A stretch of DNA of 16,072 nt from Planctomycetaceae bacterium (GCA_009783865.1 WRCR01000030.1:1-16072); one strand, 5' to 3'; shown: positions 8,053 through 15,743, counted from the stretch's first letter. Numbers and translations: made by a program. Notes: a model not told the origin generated them from the sequence alone.

Positions 8053-8229
8053 TTGGAAACTCCTTGCAAAAAATTTAACCCAGCCGCTATAAGCGGCGGT
8101 TTTGGAAAAAAATAACCACTGCACGTTATTATCCTTGCTTTCCGAAAAATTACAAGGGGAAGATTTCCGGAAACACAAATTTTATGAAAAACTGCCGGGA
8201 AACTAAAACGTTTGACTGTTCCGAAAACA
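8053..8229 (-). promoter_or_regulatory. 5' region of the DUF1559 gene with putative promoter and leader hairpin
   Basis: This stretch has no gene. On the minus strand TTGTAA (8155-8150) and GATAAT (8133-8128) are separated by 16 nt and form a plausible sigma70-type promoter, giving a leader of about 70 nt. Within that leader GCCGCT/AGCGGC (8083-8088 with 8092-8097) forms a 6-bp hairpin, followed 9 nt later by six T (8073-8068) and then the AAGGAG ribosome binding site. The hairpin could be a weak attenuator or a translation-modulating structure. TTTCCGGAAA at 8164-8173 is a short palindrome of unknown meaning. Confidence 0.4.
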
Positions 8230-8357
8230 AAATAGAGTTGTTCGGGAACCGACATTTCGGCGTAGGTAGGAATCCAGAGGAACAGGTATAGCCCTTTAGG
8301 TCTAGATTCCCGCTTTCGCGGGAATGACGGTTTTGGAGTTTCCGAACAGGTCTATTA
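8230..8357. mobile_element. MITE-like palindromic repeat element
   Basis: The segment is bounded by imperfect inverted repeats: 8230-8249 matches the reverse complement of 8338-8357 at 16 of 20 positions, with a core GTTCGGGAAC versus GTTCGGAAAC. Inside is a perfect hairpin, ATTCCCGC (8306-8313) and GCGGGAAT (8318-8325) with a TTTC loop. Translated, this gives the HSRESGN-type peptide well known as an artefact of a widespread intergenic repeat. There is no transposase gene, so it would be a non-autonomous element. Its right end includes the TAA stop (8357-8355) of the neighbouring minus-strand gene. Target-site duplications are not clear. Confidence 0.5.
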
Positions 8358-10142
8358 CCGTTGAATCTCTGTTCCTGCACCGCCGGCTTGTATCGCTTTT
8401 TCAACCTGCGGATTGCGGGATTCATTCGTCAAATAATTGTCGATTGCCGCCTTATTGAAGATGTCTTCATAAAACGACGCTATCGCAAGTTTCTGTTTCT
8501 TCTCGAAAATATCCGCCGCTAAATCTATCTTTACATCATTGATGTCGGTTATTGTCGGCTCTTCGTAACCGAGACAAAACAGAATCACAAGATGCTCATC
8601 ATCGGTCTGAATAATCTGCGAGATTTCATTCGGCAGCAGTTTGAATGCTTCCTCTTCCAGCACCGGCATTCCGCAATACTGTCCAATCGAAGGAATCACG
8701 CCGCGAGCCGTCCGGGTAGCCGCATCAACGGAATATAACTCCGCCAAGTCGCCGAAATGTTCCGGTGTTTTACGCTGATTCGCTTTCTGCCAAACTTCCA
8801 GCGCACGGCGATGGTCGCTGCGGTTGAACACAATCGCAAGACAACGGATTTTCTTTCCGTAGTTTGACGCAAAACTCCGCTGCAAATCATCTTCCGTAAC
8901 ATTAACCATTGAACGAGTCAGCCGCTTCAATGCAAGAACGGGCCATATATTATTCCGTTTATAAATCTCTGCGCTGACACGGTTCTGTTCCAGTGCCATC
9001 TTCATCCAAAGTTCCGTGTTCGGCGTACCATCCGGCTTGAGTTGTACATACTTAATCGCCATTTCACGGATTTCCGCTTCAATATCGGCATCGGTAATGA
9101 CGATGTTATTTTTCCGGCATTGCTGTTCGATGAGCAGTTTGTTAATCATGTCATTGAGGACTCTGCTGCCGTAGCGTTTCAGGCATATATCGGAAAGTTG
9201 TTTGATAGAAACGTTCTGACCGTTAACAACGGCGGCAACACCGGGCAGCATTCTCATCTTGTTTCTATCACCGAAAATGACTTCGATTTTGGAACGTTCA
9301 AGCAATGAAGCGAAAACCTTCTCGGAAATTTCCCGCGTCTTGGTATCCCGAATTTTTAATTCCAGCCGCTCCCGCACTGCCGCAACATCAATATTCGGCG
9401 GCTCTAAATGCTGTTCGCAGCGGAAGATAATGAATATCCCCTTCGGATTTTCGATGACCTGCGAAATCTCACCCGGCTTCATCGCAAAGAGGAAATTTTC
9501 CAGTTGCGGATGTTTCAATGCGCCGGTGCGGATGGGACGAATCAAACCGCCATGCGGCTGACTTGCGGGGTCAGCCGATATGTTTTTAGCAACCGAGGCA
9601 AACGATTCAGGTGCGGCTTTCAATTCCGCAAGTACTCTATCTGCTTCCGCTTGAGACCTTAAAACGATTTGCCGCACTTGGACTGCCGGTCCGTATTGAG
9701 CGTTGAATTCCCGCATGATATCCTCTTCGGAAATAGTCAACTGCGCACCGGCGATTTTCCCGATTGCAAGCAGCGGATAGATTATATCCTGCATATATTG
9801 TTCGGCAGTGATGCCCCGCTCGTCTTCCAGCAGTTTCAGCCATTCTTCGGTACTGAATTTGAAAGTTCCCGCCATTCGGGCAACTTCGTTGTTAATTTCC
9901 TGCTGCGAAACGGTTATTTTCTTTTGCGCACATTCCTGTTGTATGAGGGACTTTTTGACTAAATCGCTCAATTCATTTTCGCCGAAGATAGCCAGACATT
10001 CGCCTGCCAAGTCGCTTTCCATGATTTTATCGCCGTTGACTTCGGCAACGACTTTCGGCATCACGACTTCGGCATTTTGTCCGAAAGACAAAGACGCAAA
10101 GAAAAAAAGAACCGCAAAAGTTAGCAAACAACGTTTTGTCAT
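8355..10142 (-). CDS. Secreted SurA/PpiC-like protein with two tandem parvulin modules
   Basis: This 595-residue protein starts at ATG 10142-10140, with GAGGT (10153-10149) 6 nt upstream. Residues 1-21 are a clear signal peptide (positive start, hydrophobic LTFAVLFFFASLSF core). The mature part is duplicated. Module 1 (about 31-245) and module 2 (about 303-528) each have a VNG-containing start, a SurA-N-like helical region ending in LLIEQQC or SLIQQEC plus an EI-rich helix, and a parvulin-like domain (about 155-245 and 430-525). Known relatives are periplasmic peptidyl-prolyl isomerases and chaperones for outer-membrane protein folding. In both modules the first parvulin strand has Gln (QVRQIVL) or Cys (KIRCLAIVF) where catalytic parvulins usually have His, so chaperone activity may matter more than isomerase activity. 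The extreme C-terminus runs into a MITE-like repeat that supplies the stop codon. The gene diverges from the beta-propeller gene. Confidence 0.85.
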   Translation of the reverse strand: MTKRCLLTFAVLFFFASLSFGQNAEVVMPKVVAEVNGDKIMESDLAGECLAIFGENELSDLVKKSLIQQECAQKKITVSQQEINNEVARMAGTFKFSTEEWLKLLEDERGITAEQYMQDIIYPLLAIGKIAGAQLTISEEDIMREFNAQYGPAVQVRQIVLRSQAEADRVLAELKAAPESFASVAKNISADPASQPHGGLIRPIRTGALKHPQLENFLFAMKPGEISQVIENPKGIFIIFRCEQHLEPPNIDVAAVRERLELKIRDTKTREISEKVFASLLERSKIEVIFGDRNKMRMLPGVAAVVNGQNVSIKQLSDICLKRYGSRVLNDMINKLLIEQQCRKNNIVITDADIEAEIREMAIKYVQLKPDGTPNTELWMKMALEQNRVSAEIYKRNNIWPVLALKRLTRSMVNVTEDDLQRSFASNYGKKIRCLAIVFNRSDHRRALEVWQKANQRKTPEHFGDLAELYSVDAATRTARGVIPSIGQYCGMPVLEEEAFKLLPNEISQIIQTDDEHLVILFCLGYEEPTITDINDVKIDLAADIFEKKQKLAIASFYEDIFNKAAIDNYLTNESRNPQVEKAIQAGGAGTEIQR

Positions 10143-10203
10143 CCGTTGACCTCGTTGAGTTAGTTAGTGATTGAAAAATCCATCTTCCAAGCATTTCAGG
10201 CGC

Positions 10204-10232
10204 AGTTTAAGAAAATCGTGAAAATGTGTCAA
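10204..10232 (-). promoter_or_regulatory. Putative sigma70-type promoter of the parvulin-like gene
   Basis: On the minus strand a perfect TTGACA (10232-10227) is followed after 17 nt by TAAACT (10209-10204), four of six matches to TATAAT. The transcript would begin near 10197, about 55 nt before the ATG. It is arranged back to back with the plus-strand promoter at 10275-10303. Confidence 0.5.
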
Positions 10233-10274
10233 GAGGGAAATTTTTGCTTGCAGGCAGCCGCCTCTTTAGAAGTA

Positions 10275-10303
10275 TTGACACTTCCTCCAAAACCGTTTAT
10301 GCT
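10275..10303 (+). promoter_or_regulatory. Putative sigma70-type promoter of the beta-propeller gene
   Basis: A perfect TTGACA (10275-10280), a 17-nt spacer and TATGCT (10298-10303, four of six matches) predict transcription from about 10310. This lies only about 35 nt before the ATG at 10346. It argues against a longer protein starting at GTG 10226, because the promoter would lie inside that extension. Confidence 0.5.
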
Positions 10304-10345
10304 GAAGTGGGTTTTTTTGCGTTTAATCTACGGTTCGGTAAAAAC

Positions 10346-11218
10346 ATGCGCCTCACTATTCTTACTCTATTTCTCTTGACGTTCTTGACCGGTTTCCTTT
10401 CGGCAGACGAGATTAAGCATCGCTTCCTCGCCTTGGATGAGTCCCGATTTCAGATTCTCTATGTCGACCAATTCGATTCCGCGAAAAATTGGATTATCAA
10501 AGTTCCCGCCGGCAACCGTGATTTGCAACTCATCGGCGGCAAAATCGTGATAGGACTCCGCGACGGCGGATTTGCCGAATACGATTTTGCAGCGCAAAAA
10601 CTGCTCCGCCAAGTCATTGATGCGAAATACAAGGGCGACTCCGTCACGGCATATCGGCTTGAAGACGGACGCACACTTCTCGCTTCATCTCAAACGCCGA
10701 TTAGAATCACGATGCTTGACGCAGAAGGAAAAGAAGTCACAACAGCGGTGTTTCCGAACACAAAGACCGTCCGCTGCGCCCGACTAACACCGCGCGGCAC
10801 AGTCCTGTTCGGCTGCAACGAAAATCACGTTATCGAAGGAACACTCGACGGCAAAGTAATTCGGGACATCGTCATTCCAGATGCCAAACATATTTTCATG
10901 GTTGAAGAATTGCCAAACGGCAATCTCTTGGCAACGAGCGGATACGGCGGGTTTTTTGTGGAAATTGACAAGGACGGAAAAATAATCCGAAAAACCGGCG
11001 GCAAACCGGGACCGGAAGGTGTCGGCATCAATTTTTTCGCCAGCGTTCAAGTACTGAAAAACGGCAATACCCTGATTGCCAACTGGACAGGTCACGGAGC
11101 AAACGACAGCGAAAAGGGCTTTCAAATTCTCGAATACGACGCGGCAGGCAATATCGTCTGGCATTGGCATGACCCGAAAATTGCCGGGTCAATACACAAC
11201 GCCGTTGTGCTGGAATAG
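10346..11218 (+). CDS. Secreted beta-propeller protein (PQQ-like/arylsulfotransferase-like repeats)
   Basis: This 290-residue protein has a signal peptide at 1-20 (MRLTILTLFLLTFLTGFLSA, likely cleaved before Asp-Glu). The ATG at 10346 is preferred over GTG 10226 because the signal peptide starts there and a promoter lies just upstream. No Shine-Dalgarno is visible. The mature part consists of repeated blades with the pattern Gly-x-x-Leu...Asp-x-x-Gly-Lys: DGRTLLAS with LDAEGKEV (107-131), RGTVLFG with LDGKVI (150-172), NGNLLAT with IDKDGKII (191-214) and NGNTLIANW with YDAAGNIVWHW (239-274). This resembles WD40/PQQ-like propellers and arylsulfotransferase-type repeats, but no catalytic histidine arrangement can be assigned. 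It probably acts in the periplasm or outside the cell as a binding or scaffold protein. The RND pump gene begins 110 bp downstream and may share its transcript. Function unknown. Confidence 0.75.
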   Translation: MRLTILTLFLLTFLTGFLSADEIKHRFLALDESRFQILYVDQFDSAKNWIIKVPAGNRDLQLIGGKIVIGLRDGGFAEYDFAAQKLLRQVIDAKYKGDSVTAYRLEDGRTLLASSQTPIRITMLDAEGKEVTTAVFPNTKTVRCARLTPRGTVLFGCNENHVIEGTLDGKVIRDIVIPDAKHIFMVEELPNGNLLATSGYGGFFVEIDKDGKIIRKTGGKPGPEGVGINFFASVQVLKNGNTLIANWTGHGANDSEKGFQILEYDAAGNIVWHWHDPKIAGSIHNAVVLE

Positions 11219-11264
11219 TATCGGCAGCCGCCGACCTATTCCTTTTCCCGTAAAAACTGATAAC

Positions 11265-11324
11265 ATGACTGCGAAGTTTTTATTGAGTATTATCCGGCAG
11301 CCGACGACTGTCAATTTCGCATAA
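11265..11324 (+). CDS. Possible 19-codon leader ORF before the RND pump gene
   Basis: ATG 11265 to TAA 11322-11324 encodes a 19-residue peptide with a short hydrophobic start (MTAKFLLSIIR). It ends 4 nt before the RND pump ATG at 11329, which itself has no Shine-Dalgarno. The spacing could couple translation of the pump to this small ORF, but the ORF also lacks a ribosome binding site and may be a chance reading frame. Confidence 0.2.
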   Translation: MTAKFLLSIIRQPTTVNFA

Positions 11325-11328
11325 AGTT

Positions 11329-14300
11329 ATGAACATATCTCACTTTTTTATCGACCGACCGGTATTTGCGGCAGTTATTTCTTTGCTCATAACTCTCGGC
11401 GGTGCAGTTACTTACAACATGCTGCCGGTCGAACAATTTCCCAACTTCGTGCCGCCGGTCATTGTCATAACCGCTTCATATCCGGGTGCGAATGCCGAAA
11501 CAATTGTTGATACTGTTGTCACGCCGATAGAAAAAGTTGTCAACGGTGTCGATAACATGATTTACATAAACTCGGTTTCTACCAGCGACGGTTATGCGAA
11601 AATCTCCGTCGTATTCAAGCCCGGCACTGACCCCGATATGGCAACCGTTCTCGTTCAGAACCGCGTCAATCGGGCAACCGCAATACTGCCGCAGGAAGTT
11701 ACACGGCAAGGAATAACGATACAGAAACAGTCAACCAATATGGTCGTTCTGCTGAATTTCTATAATCCCGACGACTTGGAGAATTACAAAAAAGGAAAAT
11801 ATCTTACGGATGAAGAAGCCGCTGCACGCAATCTGTATTTGGCAAACAACGTCAACATTAACATCTTCGACCAACTCGCCCGCGTTTCCGGTGTAGGTTC
11901 CGTCAGCGTTTTCAATCAGCAGGATTTCAGCATGCGCATCTGGTTCAATACCGAAGTATTGGCGGCGCGCAATATCTCGGTTGATGAGATACGCAGCGTT
12001 CTTCAAAAGCAGAATGTTCAGGTTGCGGCGGGACGCATCGGATATCCGCCGATGCCGAAAAATGTAAAAGGCAATATCGCATTGAGCGCGATGGGACGCT
12101 TGGATTCCGTCAAGGATTTTGAAAACATCGTGCTGCGGACTTCTGACGACGGCAGTATTCTCCGGCTGGGTGATGTTGCGATTGTTGAACTCGGTTCCGT
12201 CAGTTATAGTGCCAACTCGACATTTTGCGGTATTCCGACAACGTCTGTCGGAGTATATCAGAACCCCGGTGCCAATTCACTGCAAGTTGCCGATAATGTT
12301 GCTGCCGCTATAAAAGAAATGCGGGAAGTACAAGGGCTGTTAGGCGATAATTTAACCTGCTCTGTCGGTTATGATGCTACCGCTTATGTCCGTGAGTCAT
12401 TGAACGAAGTCAAGAAGACGCTGGTCGAAGCGTTGGTTATCGTGGTTCTCATTGTCTTCCTTTTCTTGCAGAATTGGCGGGCGGCTGTCATTCCGACCAT
12501 TACGATTCCGGTTTCATTGGTCGGCTGTTTTTTCATTATGTGGGCAATCGGTTTCACCGTCAATTCTCTCACGCTTTTCGGGTTGATTCTGGTTATCGGC
12601 ATTGTCGTTGACGATGCGATTATCGTTGTTGAGAACGCACAGCGGCTCATTGATGAAGAGGACTACACGCCGTATGATGCCGCCAAAAAAGCAATGGACG
12701 AAGTATCGGGTCCGATTATTGCGACAACCTTCGTATTGATGTCGATTTTCATTCCGACTTCAATGGTGCCGGGCATAGTCGGGACGGTATATCGGCAATT
12801 TGCGTTGACCATTGCAGGGGCGGTTTGCATCTCCGCAATATGCGCGCTGACTTTTGCACCGGCAATGGCGGCGATAATCCTGCGGAAAAACAAGCCGAAT
12901 GAAAAGAAATTTTTCGTCTTCCGCTGGTTCAACTATTTCTTTGACGGTTATGCGAACTTTTATCTCAAAACGGTGAGGGGAATCATTGCCGCTAGAATAG
13001 TTGTTCTTCTGTTGTGGTTTGGTTTGCTTTATGGTGTTTTTTATGCCTTCAATGTTTTGCCGACCGGCTTTATACCGAATGAAGACCAAGGCGTTTTGTT
13101 TGCCGAAGTTAAACTTCCCGAAGGCGCAACGCTTGACCGCACCACCGAGGTCTCAAATAAGATGTTGAGCATGCTCAGCGACGACCCGACGGGAATCGCC
13201 AATGTGATTTTCGTCAACGGTTATTCCATGCTTGACGGTGCGCCGTCAACGAATTCGGCGTTTGCCGTTTTTCAGTTAAAAGAATGGGGCGAGCGTTATC
13301 CGACAATGTTTGAATTATTGAAACATGGTCTCGGTTTCAAACCCGCTCCGCACCGTCCCAATGGTCTGGAAGAAATACTGCCTTCGCTTTACCGCAAGTG
13401 GCAGACGAATTTCAATTCCATTCCTGAAGCGTCTATCATGGTTTATCCGCCGCCGCCGGTTATGGGCATCGGTAATTCGTCAGCGGTAGAATATGAACTT
13501 CTCGACAGAGCAAATGCCGGTGTTTATAACCTGTATGATACCGCACAGGAATTTTGCGATGAAGCAATGAAGACCGGTCAATTCTCGATGGTACGCTCTA
13601 CATTCAATCCGTTTGCGCCGCGGTATTTTCTCGATATTGACAGGGACAAAGTAATGCACATCGGAGCATCAATGGACAACATCTTCACCGCTTTGCAGGC
13701 AAACTACGGGTCGATGTACATAAATGATTTCAACTTGTTCAACAGCGTTTTCAAGGTTTATATTCAGGCGCACAGCAATTACCGCGCAACGCCGTGGGAT
13801 ATTTGGAACATGAAATTCAAAAGTGATACCGGCGAAATGGTCCCGGTCAGTGCGGTCTCACAAATTCGGGAAGAGGTGGGTCCGCAACTGATTCCGCGCT
13901 TCCAACTTTATTCCGCTTCTTATATCATGGCTCAGCCCGCTCCGGGAGTCAGTTCTGGTGATGCGATTGAGAAACTGAAAGAATTATCGAAACAACTGCC
14001 TTCCGGCTACGGTTATGCTTGGACAGGAATGACGTATCAGGAAACATCTGTCGGCAATGTAACTGTTATTGTGTTTGCTTTGTGTGTAGTGTTTGCGTTC
14101 TTTGTTTTGTCGGCGCAGTACGAAAGTTGGCTCACGCCGGTAGTTATTTTGATGGCGGTGCCGCTGGGCATCGGCGGTGCGCTGCTTGCGGTTTCACTGC
14201 GGGCGTTGGATGTCAACATTTACACGCAAATCGGATTTATTTTAATGGTCGGGTTATCGGCAAAGAACGCTATTTTGATAACGGAGTTTGCCGAAGAGAA

Positions 14301-14559
14301 ACGGCGCGGCGGACTTCCGGTAATTCAAGCGGCGTTTGAAGCGGGGCGGCAGCGGCTGCGCCCGATTATGATGACTTCGTTTGCGTTCATATTGGGGATA
14401 CTGCCGCTGGTTGTTGCAAGCGGTGCCGGTGCTGTCAGCCGGCATGCCATTGGCACACCGGTTTGCGGCGGTATGCTCACCGAAACACTTGCAGGAATTT
14501 ATGTAACACCGGTACTGTTCGTACTGCTGACTAATATGAAGTTGAGGTTATTCAAATGA
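11329..14559 (+). CDS. RND multidrug efflux transporter, HAE1/AcrB family
   Basis: This 1076-residue inner-membrane proton-driven exporter starts MNISHFFIDRPVFA, the typical opening with the first membrane helix. It has the twofold RND architecture: porter segments after helix 1 (about 35-360) and after helix 7 (about 585-905), with membrane helices at about 10-30, 365-520, 552-575 and 910-1070. The proton-relay residues match AcrB: Asp428-Asp429 in GIVVDDAIIVVEN, Lys979 in GLSAKNAILITEF, Arg1009 before LRPIMMTS, and Thr1016. It is slightly longer than AcrB (1049), partly through an insertion of roughly a dozen residues at about 147-170 in the first porter half. It would pump hydrophobic or amphiphilic compounds out with a periplasmic adaptor and an outer-membrane channel. 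The adaptor gene overlaps its stop by 4 nt (ATGA). No channel gene is present in the window. Substrate is unknown. Confidence 0.96.
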   Translation: MNISHFFIDRPVFAAVISLLITLGGAVTYNMLPVEQFPNFVPPVIVITASYPGANAETIVDTVVTPIEKVVNGVDNMIYINSVSTSDGYAKISVVFKPGTDPDMATVLVQNRVNRATAILPQEVTRQGITIQKQSTNMVVLLNFYNPDDLENYKKGKYLTDEEAAARNLYLANNVNINIFDQLARVSGVGSVSVFNQQDFSMRIWFNTEVLAARNISVDEIRSVLQKQNVQVAAGRIGYPPMPKNVKGNIALSAMGRLDSVKDFENIVLRTSDDGSILRLGDVAIVELGSVSYSANSTFCGIPTTSVGVYQNPGANSLQVADNVAAAIKEMREVQGLLGDNLTCSVGYDATAYVRESLNEVKKTLVEALVIVVLIVFLFLQNWRAAVIPTITIPVSLVGCFFIMWAIGFTVNSLTLFGLILVIGIVVDDAIIVVENAQRLIDEEDYTPYDAAKKAMDEVSGPIIATTFVLMSIFIPTSMVPGIVGTVYRQFALTIAGAVCISAICALTFAPAMAAIILRKNKPNEKKFFVFRWFNYFFDGYANFYLKTVRGIIAARIVVLLLWFGLLYGVFYAFNVLPTGFIPNEDQGVLFAEVKLPEGATLDRTTEVSNKMLSMLSDDPTGIANVIFVNGYSMLDGAPSTNSAFAVFQLKEWGERYPTMFELLKHGLGFKPAPHRPNGLEEILPSLYRKWQTNFNSIPEASIMVYPPPPVMGIGNSSAVEYELLDRANAGVYNLYDTAQEFCDEAMKTGQFSMVRSTFNPFAPRYFLDIDRDKVMHIGASMDNIFTALQANYGSMYINDFNLFNSVFKVYIQAHSNYRATPWDIWNMKFKSDTGEMVPVSAVSQIREEVGPQLIPRFQLYSASYIMAQPAPGVSSGDAIEKLKELSKQLPSGYGYAWTGMTYQETSVGNVTVIVFALCVVFAFFVLSAQYESWLTPVVILMAVPLGIGGALLAVSLRALDVNIYTQIGFILMVGLSAKNAILITEFAEEKRRGGLPVIQAAFEAGRQRLRPIMMTSFAFILGILPLVVASGAGAVSRHAIGTPVCGGMLTETLAGIYVTPVLFVLLTNMKLRLFK

Positions 14560-15701
14560 AAAAATATAGTATCATTCTTCCGTTTTGTTTTTTGCTTCTT
14601 GTTCTTGCAAGCGGCTGTGCAAAAAAGAATGCCGCGTTGGTGCCGTCTTTGCCGACGGTGTCGGTTGAGGAAGCAGCAACTTCCGACATTCAATTATACA
14701 TTTACGCAAATGCGCATGCCGAAGCGTACGAGTTTGTGAAAATCACTGCCCGCGTCAAGGGTTTTCTGCGTGAAATCAATTACAAGCCCGGCGAACTTGT
14801 TTCCGCCGACAAACAACTTTTCTTGATTGAACCCGACCAATACAAAGCCGCGGTCGATATTGCCGAAGCGCAGGTTGCATACGCTCAAGCGAATTACAAG
14901 TCCGCGCTGGCGGACTATGAGAGAACGAAACAACTCGTTCCGCTTGGTTCAAAAGTGCAGCAGGATTTAGACAGGGATATTGCCGTTAGAGATGAAGCGG
15001 CGGCAAACATTCTGAAAGCGCAAGCCCAGTTGGAAACCGAAAAAATCAATTTGGGATACACCGCAGTTAAATCGCCGATTACGGGAAAGGTTGACCGCAA
15101 TCTGATTGACCTCGGCAATGTTGTCGGTTCAAGCGCGGAGAATTCGTTCTTGACTACCGTTGCCAGAATGAGTCCATTGTATATTTACTTCACTATTAGC
15201 GACACGGATTTTAACAAGATTCGTGAATACATAAAAATTGATATAAACACGGGAGCAAAAACGCTGCACGATGTTGATGCGCCGTTCAGCGTCGGCATTA
15301 TCAAGGGTGCGAGCGTTGCGGCGACGGAATATCCTTTCGCGGGAAAACTTGATATGGTGTCGAACACGATAGACCGCTCAACGGGAACGATTCAGGTTCG
15401 CGGTGTGATTCCGAATGAAGATTTTTCGATATTTCCCGGACAGATTTGCCGCGTGCGGATACCGCTCGGTGATAAAAATGAAGAGGTTGTCATCAGGCAG
15501 GAAGCGATTTGCCGCGATTTGAACAGAACGTATATTTTCGTTGTTGATGCCGATAATACGGCGCATAAGCGGTATGTCGAATTGGGTTATGAGCAGGCGG
15601 ACGGCACCCGGATTGTGGTTTCGGGTTTGGAAAAAGGCGAGCGTTATATTGTCGGCGGTACGGCAAAAGCCCGCGACGGAAAAAAGGTTGAAATCAAATA
15701 A
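14556..15701 (+). CDS. RND efflux periplasmic adaptor (membrane fusion protein), lipoprotein
   Basis: This 381-residue adaptor links the inner-membrane pump to an outer-membrane channel. A lipoprotein signal ends in the lipobox LASGC with Cys21 as lipidation site. The order is the standard one: first half of the lipoyl domain (about 60-95, KITARVKGFL), a helical hairpin (about 95-165, rich in Ala, Gln and charged residues), second lipoyl half (166-205, TAVKSPITGKVDRNLIDLGNVV), beta-barrel (about 206-300) and membrane-proximal domain (300-381). The ATG overlaps the pump stop as ATGA, with GAGGT at 14544-14548 as Shine-Dalgarno, so the two proteins are translationally coupled. The pump-then-adaptor order is opposite to acrAB. 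The next gene is convergent, so no outer-membrane factor is encoded in this operon. Confidence 0.94.
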   Translation: MKKYSIILPFCFLLLVLASGCAKKNAALVPSLPTVSVEEAATSDIQLYIYANAHAEAYEFVKITARVKGFLREINYKPGELVSADKQLFLIEPDQYKAAVDIAEAQVAYAQANYKSALADYERTKQLVPLGSKVQQDLDRDIAVRDEAAANILKAQAQLETEKINLGYTAVKSPITGKVDRNLIDLGNVVGSSAENSFLTTVARMSPLYIYFTISDTDFNKIREYIKIDINTGAKTLHDVDAPFSVGIIKGASVAATEYPFAGKLDMVSNTIDRSTGTIQVRGVIPNEDFSIFPGQICRVRIPLGDKNEEVVIRQEAICRDLNRTYIFVVDADNTAHKRYVELGYEQADGTRIVVSGLEKGERYIVGGTAKARDGKKVEIK

Positions 15702-15708
15702 ATTACGA

Positions 15709-15743
15709 GGCGCAGGAACTTTACATTACCGCGCCGTCTTTTT
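15709..15743 (+). terminator. Probable intrinsic terminator of the efflux operon
   Basis: GGCGC-A-GG (15709-15716, with one bulged A) pairs with CCGCGCC (15729-15735) around a 12-nt loop. GTC and five T (15739-15743) follow. It lies 8 nt after the adaptor stop and overlaps the 3' end of the convergent lyase-like gene, whose stop codon is in the loop. Confidence 0.5.

Noticed and set aside
8053..8178. 42-codon upstream extension of the DUF1559 gene
   Set aside because: AAGGAG is placed 7 nt before the ATG at 8052, and the extension covers the predicted promoter and leader hairpin.
8150..8425. 91-codon minus-strand frame containing an HSRESGN peptide
   Set aside because: This is a translation of the intergenic palindromic repeat, a well-known annotation artefact, not a gene.
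10226..10345. N-terminal extension of the propeller protein starting at GTG 10226
   Set aside because: A clear signal peptide begins at 10346 and a good promoter lies at 10275-10303, inside the proposed extension.
11195..11209. CACAAC-GCC-GTTGTG hairpin near the end of the propeller gene
   Set aside because: It lies in the coding sequence, has a 3-nt loop and lacks a T tract, so terminator function is not supported.
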